Below, piece after piece: positions 55,000-64,000 of a stretch of 64,000 nucleotides of DNA; within the stretch, counting starts at the first letter, position 1; each line of letters starts with the position of its first letter. The DNA is taken from positions 306,501 to 370,500 of the forward strand of contig JALIZF010001773.1 in assembly GCA_029948255.1 (NCBI GenBank). The letters run 5' to 3'. A program made the position numbers and the translations under genes. The DNA is from Telmatactis stephensoni (taxonomy: Eukaryota > Cnidaria > Anthozoa > Actiniaria > Isophelliidae). The notes beneath the pieces were generated by a model that did no database searches, was not told the DNA's origin, and saw only the letters and a program-made list of their open reading frames with translations.

Positions 55000-57900
55000 G
55001 ATGCATGGGGACGATGCCGCATAATTTTCCGCTGATTCGCAAGCTGATTAAGAAAGGTTTGAAATGTACGTGCTTATTTTGACATGCTCTCACGGCACGA
55101 GATAAGGAATTTCTATAAAAAAATATAAATCCGTACCGAAGAAAATATTTTCTGAATCAGGATCCAAAAGCCAAAAGAGGTTTCTTTAACTAATTCAAAA
55201 TGGCGGAGAATTTGAGATCTTACCGTATTTGACATCGAGCTCAGCCAGTTATTCAAGGGAAAACGTTTCTGTTCAGTACGTTTGCATTTCGTACGATAAA
55301 CCTATCAGTATCAGTGCAATTTTAATGAAAAAGCTGCTAAATAAACAGTAATTTTGATAATCTAAAGAAACTGTCACTAAATATTACTAGTCTGAAGACT
55401 CAATATTTGCTTTGTCTTGTCAGTTCAAACTAAATCCAAAATGTAATTCTCTCTCTCTATCTTGTAATAACCACCTAGATAATCCAATCACCATGACAAC
55501 AAAATCAATCTTGTGTTAACCAAAGATCATGACGTAAGCGACGTTGCTTGGAAACCAAGCGAAATCGATAAATACCCGTTTAAAGATAGTTTGGTCGGTA
55601 GCAAGATGTGTGTAACTCCCACGCTTACAATGTCTTTGTGATTTTACGTTGTATTTCACGCCCTCGCACTGTAGTGAAAATTAGTACGTGTGAAGGTTTC
55701 AAGTTATCTGGAGATGGCTAAAAGTTTGAGTAAACTCTAGACTGACAGTTATAGAGGGTCATTGAGTAAGCGTGAAGACTTTAACTATAAAGACTGTTAA
55801 AAGCCATAGTACTCTACTTCGATGAAGCAACAACTGCACATCCGGCAGTATCAGATACGGTCAGGAAATTAGTACACCATTCGTATATTACTTTGTAGTT
55901 TCGGTTTGTTTGTTTTTGTTTTTTCATTTGTTTTTAACAGTTTGTCAGACTATCGTTAAATTTGTGTTTAGATTTCTTTTGCAGTTAACGAGGCCCAATA
56001 AATTCTGGGGAAAAAACTGACTATTTTTGTTGTAATACATGAACTTTAACCGTAAAGAGCTGGAGCAGAGACGTGTTTGCAGTGCGTTCCTATAACACTT
56101 GATTGGCTTCCTGTTCACGATTTATCCAATCAGCTCACTGGTTCACCAAACGTCATATTCTGACTGGGAAACCTGTTTTTCTCAGATGAAAAACTAGCTT
56201 TCAATTCTTTATCGTCAATGGCTTTAATGGACGTAAGGTTTTGGCTTTAATTTTCTGACATTTGAAAAAAAGAGGAAGTATGGAATAAGGCGAAGGAAAA
56301 GCGGTGAAATAACTTTAGACTGAAAAAAAGAAAAAGAAGACAATTGACCGAAAAACTGAAATAACGAACTGACAGCAGGCGAGGTGAGGCTTTTCTTTTC
56401 TTAAAAACACTTGTATCTATGCTCATCCATTTTTAGTAGTTTAAAAACTTACAATGTTCAAACCGAGCGAAGTGTTAATGCTACAAGTATGTAATTAACG
56501 AAAGAATTTTGTTGGAATTTGAAGAACCAACCCGCAGAGAAAATCGTAGTTTACAACGGATTCCTACGGGGCGGTGTTGTGGTTTAATGAAATTATCTTT
56601 TTATTATTGAATTTATTGATTTTAAAACTGTCTGGTTTGTAAAAAAACATTGTCTAGGGAGATTAACAAGCGACGAGCGAATATTGATTTAATTCACTAT
56701 TTTATTTGCCATTATCCTTGACCACTAACAAGCCGTCTTCAAAGCACATCAAATAGATAGGAAGATAAAGTAAATATTGCAAATGTCTTATTTCTTTGAA
56801 TTAGTCATGTTAAAGCATTAAACATTTCATTTCATACCGGTAACAATTCGAAATTAGAGTAAACAATCTAATTGTAAACAACTCACTATCTAGGGCCATT
56901 GTAGTTTCATCTATATATTTACCAGCCGACCAATAGTATTAGTTATTTATTAACTTATTTATGGAGCAAAAAAATGCTTGTTCAAGTCTTGTTTTTTTAC
57001 GGGAAAAATTAGAAGCCTTTCCTCTTATTAGCGGCAATGGATTCTTGCACGTAGTTGTAGAACAGAAATATATCAAGTGCTTGGGGCCTTTGTTGTCGCC
57101 TTTGAGGGCTTTTATTGAGTATTTTTGGAGCCTTTCTAATTGAAGGACTTTGAAGATGTATGCCAATTTGTTAGGTTTTTGAATCAAGCTAATGTACTGT
57201 AATGAATGGCGCGAAAAAACTGCACAGAAAGGCCATTCTCAAATCCAGACCTATACTCTACATGCATTTGTCATGTAGATAAAATTAATTGATGACACGG
57301 CTTTGTATTAATATTTTAAATAAAATGTTCGCTTTTTTATGTTATCAAGTTTAATTGTATTAATTATGATCTTTATGATCTTTTCATTATTTCTTACTGA
57401 ATGACTGACGGTGACAACTGTCTAGGTATATGTTTAAGCGTATTATTTTATTTTCCTCGAGAAATTATCGTCTTCGTTTTAACACTTGCATTTTTTTTTT
57501 CATCTTCAATGCCTTTTTAAATTCACTTTCTACCTTAATTTATTATCAAGGTTTTAAGTGAATTTTCCCTCCCTTTGCCATTGCTTTAATTTCAATTCTT
57601 TTTTCTTGCCTTTCTTCAAATTTAGGTTTCTTAATTCACATTTTAACAATAACATCAAAAAGCAACATCGTTTTCCTTCTCTTTGTTATCGCTTTCAACA
57701 GTTTAATTTCTTTCTGTTTTTCTTGCCTTCTTCAAAAGAAGGTATTTTAGTGATTCACATCTTTAGATAAGTTTTAGTTTAAAAACGTTTTAGTATCAAA
57801 AAGCAACCATTTTTTCCTTACTTGATTTTAATGCTACAGTTTGTTGTTTAGCAAGTTCTCTTCTCTCTTCATTCTCGAGTTTCTTATAAATTTAGCACCT

Positions 57901-60600
57901 TTAATATCTGTTATTTTTTAATTAATTAATTTTTTTATTTCATTATTTGTTACTATAGTAGTTTTTAGTTCAGGCTTTTTTGAGAACTTTTAGCTATTGA
58001 TTATATTGCCTACAGCCTCTGTTTTGTTTTCTTCTGTTTTTCCATTAAATACTATTTAAGTATATATCAGTTTGTTTTTCTTCGCTGCTTCTATTCATTC
58101 TATGACTAATATACACTAAACAATTAATGAAAACAGGAGGTCTTGTCCTGCTTGGGTCACCCGCGAGGCCTTGTTATTAAATGTCCAATGTTGATCAGTT
58201 ATATAGAAGACAACCTTCATAATCTACACAAAGAAAAACAGTAACTATTGCTACATCTTATACACTAAGCATCTCGTTTTACTAGCACATAACCATTTCT
58301 AAAATAATATTTTGGGCATCTATTTGAATGATTGATCATTTTTCACTTAGACAGATTAATGAAAAAATGATAAAGTTGGTCGAATGAGTAAACTTCCAAC
58401 ATGAGAATGACTGGCACTTGTTCATGTTTTGTCAAGTTTTGCTTCCGGAATTCAATAGGTTCTTGAGCTGAGTTTACATCATTCTCTACTTCAACAAGTT
58501 CTTTCTTTCTCATCTACTATTATTAATTTCTGTCTTTTCTTTTCTAGTTTCATTCTTTTGTTCTACTCTGTTGTCATTTTCCTGTGCTCTCCTCGTCCGT
58601 TTTCTTCACGATCTCTAATTTGTTCTGCCGTGATTTCTCTGCGAATTCTTTTCATTTTCTTCCATTCTCATCTGTTCAGTCAGTGCTCTATAAATTTGTC
58701 ATGTGCGACCTTTTTTACTCAGTGTTTGAGACCAATCAACAATAGCATGACAACTGGCCTGACAAATGACACCCTTCTCGATCAATAGCAAGTACAATAT
58801 TATTGAGTTACCCGCTTGTAAATGTCAAATTGTGGGTGAAAATGCATACCGCTATCAACAAGAATACTCAATAACTTCTGGCCGCCCTCCAAACCGCCTT
58901 CATGTTTCCAAGATTAAAATGCCAAACTTGTCCCCAGCTTCAGAGTTGAATTTTCTTAATTTGAACAATATGGAAGCTTACATTATTGAGAGCTCATGAT
59001 TTGCAAGGGACACAAGACAGCCGTTGGTTTGTTTGAGCTTTTATTTCAGTCATAGACGGTATTTAAACTTTTTTTGAATAAGTGTGCTAAGGTAATTCTT
59101 CCAAAGTGGGGCAGCGTTGTCCGAGTAACGGAGCACAAAAGCGTTGATTGAACGGCTAGGAACAAGAGCTGAATCTGAGAGTGAGTTATCGTCGAATTTA
59201 TAAGGTAGGTAATAGTTTGCACATTGAAATATAGCAGGCTAACATCAATTAGGAAAAGATACCAAATTCCTTGTCCTTACATAAAACCCCCTGTGGAAAT
59301 CGACGCAAATAAATATATCAGGAAAGCAAAAGGTGCAATTAGCCATTTTTGTCAATAGGTGTTATGTATCATGTTCGTAATTGGAACTTGAATTAAAGCA
59401 AAATTGTCTTCGAGAAACGCTCTCCTATCGTAACTTAAAAGAGAAGTCAGTAGCGTTAAAGTTCGACAGTCAAAGCCTTTTTTAATGAAATCGTAAATAG
59501 AAAATCCCTGAGGATTTTGCCAAGTCTCGACTGACCTATAGCTAAATCCTTTAGTCCTTCCTAAGCATCTCTTTAAATGTAACATATTCTTGAAGCACAG
59601 ATTTTGTTTTTCTATATTTCCAAGAAATTTCTAGCATGTTGTTAATTTAAGTAAATGAACGAAATTGCACAAAATGTTCCACACGCATGCCTCTGATAGA
59701 GTACTTTTACGGAACTCTGTAATTAGCTGGGTAAAAACCTAAAACAGTTTAGTATTTTTACCGGTAAAGGGTTTTTCCTTGAACCACAAGCCCCATTTTA
59801 CTCGCTTTCTTTCGCCACATTTATTCATTATTAATATTTGTTTAATTTTTGCATTACAAAGTATGCACGGAAACCTTGTTCAATTAATTGCTAATTGCCT
59901 TGAAAAAGGATTTTTGGATTTTTTGGATTGTTTGAGCAGAACATCAACTAGAACATATCATAAGACATCAGTTTTATTTAGTAAAGATGGACAAATTCCT
60001 TGCTTAAAGCCGGCATAATTTAATTTAATGTTACACTTGTAGCTTAACAAATATAAACAACGAAAGACCCACGCATGCGCAATGCGTACATAATACCTAA
60101 GTCTGTAAACCGTATCCAGCTGTTTCAATTCTATACTATGTCTGTATGTAAACCTTTAATGAAAAATGTAGTCGGGCGCTTTTGGTTAGTTAGAGACCGT
60201 CTAGATCTTGGCGAACTGCTTGATGTCTGAATGAAAAGCAATTGAACTTTTTATAATATGTCAATAAGTTTAATTGGTCTTGGTAGGGCGAGGAAAGCAC
60301 TGATCTAAATATGTCGACGAACTTGACTTCGGCTGGAAACAAACACTGTGTAATGTTAGAGCCGCTAATGCTACTAAAACTAATACATGTACACTTGAAT
60401 AACACTTGACGCAAACAACTGATTTGCGTTTAGAAGCAAGACTTTTGATGTCACGCAGCTAAGTTTGATCACGGAAGTAGTTTCCATAGTGACCGTAATG
60501 TGACGTCAGTTTCCACAACGACACGTCCCCGATTTCACTGATTGTCATTGGCTATCCCAAGAAAATGTGACTGTATAGTCACGCAAATTGCTATATTTCA
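55000..60600. other. Gene-poor AT-rich DNA
   Basis: No convincing exon. An AAAATGGCGGAGAA motif at about 55197 and a 77-codon minus frame at 59352-59585 were inspected. The latter (SYRSVETWQNPQGFSIYDFI) looks protein-like but has no recognised family or clear splice partner. Confidence 0.4.
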
Positions 60601-60713
60601 TTTATTTTCATAGTTCTGTAACGGAGATGTCACGTACTTTTGCGCACACATCAATTATGCAAAGTACGTATGACGCAACTGTATGTTGTATTGGTTCTCG
60701 ACTGTCCACAGAC

Positions 60714-60780
60714 TACGTTTCGTCGGACTTTGGTGATTAACAACGTACGTCACAGATTACCAAAGTCCAACGAAACGTTC
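60714..60780. repeat. Hairpin, 23-bp arms
   Basis: CGTTTCGTCGGACTTTGGTGAT and its near-complement ATTACCAAAGTCCAACGAAACG around a GTACGTCAC loop. Confidence 0.8.
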
Positions 60781-61761
60781 TTTGACCATCACGGAAAATC
60801 TTTGTGTCATTTCTATGGAACGTTGCTGCATCGTGAAAGCTTGCTATTGTGGCTGCTAAAAAGCAAGTACTTTTTGATCAAAGAGACCTTAGGTTGAGCC
60901 GAATACGCATCAGCAGCATTGAGATAATTAAGTGTAAGTATCATAAAGATGAAGTGTACGTCTTACATTTGAACTTTTGCGCAGCAGAGATATCGCGGAG
61001 GTAATTTAAGTTGCTTCATCCTCGAAGCGGAAGATCAGCTAGAGTTTTAAAGCCAAAAGCTCCAAAAGATGATTTACGTACCCTTTCAGGATGCAATTGA
61101 GTTGTAGAATCTGCTCAGCTCACAGGATGGTCGGTAATGTCGGTTGTCAAGGCATTTCTTTCTGTTGCTACATGAAGTGTCTGGATTTTATCGACGCTAG
61201 CATATCTTTGGTTCACATTATCGGTTGTTATCAGTATAGGTAATAGCATGTTTTGTAGTGATATTTGGCATAATACCACGAGTGATATTTCAAAATTGTT
61301 CAACAAAATTTCACGAGCCGTATTATTATTATTGCTATTATTTGTTAATAATATAACCTAAGAAATTTCTGCAATTTCTATGAAAACTGAGACACGAAGT
61401 TGAACTGATCGCCTATACTCGACTACTTCGAAAAATGGAAAAAACTACAGTTCGAAAAATGGAAAATAGACTTTTAAGCCTTATGAACTTATAAAGAGAA
61501 CTTAACAAAATTAAAAAAAGTAGTAAAAATCATCCAAAGTCAAACATAAATACTATACAATGAGAGGTAAAATCCGCAGTCATTTTGTTTTCGTTTTATT
61601 TTTGGCCTGAATGACCTCACTGAAATCACAAAAAACAGACTCGCGAACGAATAGCCATTTGTGAAGACAAAAACGGATATTCTTTGAAAAAAGATAAGAC
61701 AAAAAACTTTCTAAATAAAGACAACCATAAATGCACAAGTGTGGAATAACTTTTTATAGAT

Positions 61762-61894
61762 CCCTTGCACGTCACGTCAGAGCAGCTCAATCTCTGCAAT
61801 CTGGGGGACAAAACAAAAGACTTTTGCTCCCTTGAGAATTAAAATTCATTGTTTTGTCCCCCAGACTGAGCTGAATTCCAACATGTTGCAAGGG
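61762..61894. mobile_element. Foldback element
   Basis: Outer CCCTTGCA/TGCAAGGG, then CAGCTCAATCT and TCTGGGGGACAAAAC mirrored by GTTTTGTCCCCCAGA and CTGAGCTG, with a loop of about 36 bp. Confidence 0.8.
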
Positions 61895-62339
61895 GTACAC
61901 AGCTTTTCTGCCATGTCAATCCTTCAGGTTGAAGCTATTTTGACAAGCTTTCACTTCGCGTGTCGCTATGTTTGATCTTTTTTTTTTTTGTCTTTTTCAA
62001 AAAAAAATACGTTCGTCTTTCATTTTTGAGACTTTTGACTTGCTTCTATGTTTAAATCACTTCTTTTTAGTGCCGGACTGGAAAGCTTCCCGATCTGGCC
62101 GCCATTTTCTTTTAGCTTTTCTTGTAGAAAGCAGTTGCTATGGAAACTGTAATTTTCACATGTAGGTATTTCAAAATTAAGCTTAAAAACTACTTCTCTC
62201 AGCCAATCAAATTGCAGAAATTTCTTAAGTTATATTATTATACGAGGAATATCAATTCCAGTTTTCCAGTTATAAAAGAGCCATGCATATTAGAGTACAA
62301 ACACTAAAAGTGTGCAATACTTTGCACTATTTAGTACTT

Positions 62340-62420
62340 TATAATACACAATACAAAATTACTCGATTCTGATTGGACGAGAGGAGTACAATTAAATCGT
62401 TAATTGTACTCTGTAGAGTA
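62340..62420. repeat. Hairpin with TTCTGATTGGACGAG flank
   Basis: GAGTACAATTAA and TTAATTGTACTC around ATCG, next to CTCGATTCTGATTGGACGAG, a flank type seen beside several family M elements and at 34733. Confidence 0.65.
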
Positions 62421-63074
62421 CCTATTAAGTCGCTATGGCAACGACAACGAATTAACGGCGCGCGATAAACTTTCCTTGACAAGCCATGGCTACTCGTTTT
62501 CGATAAAAACTTACAGTTTTGCTAGTTCAGTTTTTGATGATTATCATAGAAGATAAAATAGTAATTTATTTGTCAAAACAATGACAATTTTAAACGGAAA
62601 ACAAGAACACTGGAAAGAAAAATGACTTCCAAACAACGCCGTGCTGCAAAACTAAGCGAAGGACATCGATTCACGGCTATCAGCCAGAGTACAGAAATGG
62701 TCATTTGGTCAAACTTTTTTACTCTTTTCCAAAAGAATCTGATAAATCAAGCTTAAAATAATGAAGCATTTGAAAGGCCAGGTATGTTTAAACAATACGT
62801 AAATTTGATCATATTTCTCTGTGAATGAACTCAAATTCTTTGCCGTGTCTTGGGCTCTTCGCTCGTCTTCATTCAACTGATAAACAAACCTGTCACGGTA
62901 AATAAACTACATGCTTAAGAACTGTAATTCGCTCAGAATACAAATTAACTCTATTTTATTTTGTTTTCGAAGTTTCTTCCCTCTTTGAAATATTGTCTAC
63001 TCGTTTAAGTCTGCACTTTTTAAGTGAAAACATGCTATACTGTCAGACATTTGTCTTTCCTCGAAGAAATTTTG

Positions 63075-63180
63075 TATAGTGTATATACTCGTAATGTTTT
63101 GAAAACTCTCAAATAGGACTCGCCTAAAGGCTCGTCCTATTTTGAGAACTTTCAAAACATTACTCGTACCTATTAATTCC
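63075..63180. mobile_element. Hairpin MITE, same loop family as 40535
   Basis: Arms TACTCGTAATGTTTTGAAA and TTTCAAAACATTACTCGTA, then CTCAAATAGGACTCGCCTAA with AGGCTCGTCCTATTTTGAG. The loop CTCGCCTAAAGGCTCG matches the one at 40611. Confidence 0.8.
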
Positions 63181-64000
63181 GAATTGTACTCAAGATCGTG
63201 CGATTTCCTATACAAATAGCACTAATTAAACAATAGAAAACAAACGAATTTGCATAATTGCTGGGAGCGAAGCGAGCAGCAACACTATTCTTGGTGTGGG
63301 ATTCCTGTGCGATTAATGACGTCACCTTAATATTGATCCGCGAACTCGATTTTTATGTACGGTGGTATGTTCATGGCGAACCTTGACGTCACAGGGATGA
63401 ATTGGGATTCCTGTGCGATTCCATTCGAGAGGTTTTATGTTTCTCGAAGTATAAAGAAAGTCACAAAATGCTAAGTGATATTTTTTCGAGAGGGCAATGT
63501 TCTGTTACGGGTCATTTTGCGTGTTACTGTTCGAATCGAAGCTCGTCTACGGGCCGAATCAATTCAAGCCAAGATAATAAGTATGAAGTGAGGTCGCGCT
63601 GAGAATCTCTGCAATATATTTGGTTACTCTATGAAAGAAAATTTTATACTTTGTATGTGATGGAATTGTATTTATCATTCGTTTGATCTAAAGCGTCAAA
63701 TAGTACAGTAGACAACGCGGCATCTTCGACCGTGATGCAACGTACAACTATAGCTTTTAAAATCAGTTAGTTTTATAATCATTGCCAACGCTAGCCGTTT
63801 GTGATTGTTTGAAAAATTCCTGAAAATTGCTTTACTCAAAGTGCTAAATATTTTGAACTGTGTGTGTCCAACACTGATCCTGGAGAATTATGTTTTGAAG
63901 GTCAACTAGCAGTGTTCGTCACACAACGCACAGGAGATAGACAAGAAACATTTCATATATATCAGAGAAAGCGGTGTACTTTCGTGAGTTTTAGGGGAAC

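Noticed and set aside
59352..59585. 77-codon minus frame, protein-like by eye
   Set aside because: No family recognised, no clear upstream exon or start; kept only as a note.
62622..62756. Small plus-strand frame MTSKQRRAAKLSEG... after a promoter-like stretch
   Set aside because: Short, unrecognised, no splice partner found; possibly the start of a gene or repeat outside what can be supported.

Overview
This is animal nuclear DNA: AT-rich, intron-rich genes with GT-AG splice sites, and dense microsatellites, hairpin elements and transposon relics. There are no bacterial operons or ribosome-binding-site patterns. The gene content, the LINE and SINE types and the insulin-like gene suggest a cnidarian, probably an anthozoan such as a stony coral or sea anemone. 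That placement is an inference from overall style; no marker in the window fixes the species.

Layout. (1) 209-17483, minus strand: an apparently complete RECQL4 (RecQ4/Sld2-type DNA helicase) gene in about 17 coding exons. It has an Sld2-like N-terminus, a charged linker, a CCHC zinc knuckle, all core helicase motifs and a RecQ4-specific C-terminal region. Its introns hold tandem repeats, minisatellites and small transposons, and two splice acceptors lie inside recent tandem duplications. (2) 19628-20784, minus strand: a two-exon insulin/relaxin-superfamily precursor (signal peptide, B chain, short C peptide, A chain) with all six canonical cysteines and the conserved phase-1 C-peptide intron. 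Neither exon looks like a gene on its own, so ORF-based annotation would miss it. (3) 20800-34900: non-coding DNA with several clear non-autonomous DNA transposons, including one flanked by TTAA, one hAT-like and one nested TIR structure. (4) 35093-36113, plus strand: a class A (rhodopsin-like) GPCR in one coding exon, broken by two mutually compensating frameshifts. (5) 36114-64000: gene-poor DNA with a degraded LINE carrying a nested hairpin element, several MITE families, tandem duplications and microsatellites. I could not support a complete gene there.

The genes do not form one pathway. RECQL4 acts in replication initiation and repair. The insulin-like peptide and the GPCR are secreted-signal and receptor genes about 14 kb apart; a ligand-receptor link is only a speculation. 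At least two coding regions (RECQL4 exon 6 and the GPCR) carry single-base-type frame breaks in otherwise well-preserved sequence. This suggests residual consensus indels in the assembly at least as strongly as gene decay.
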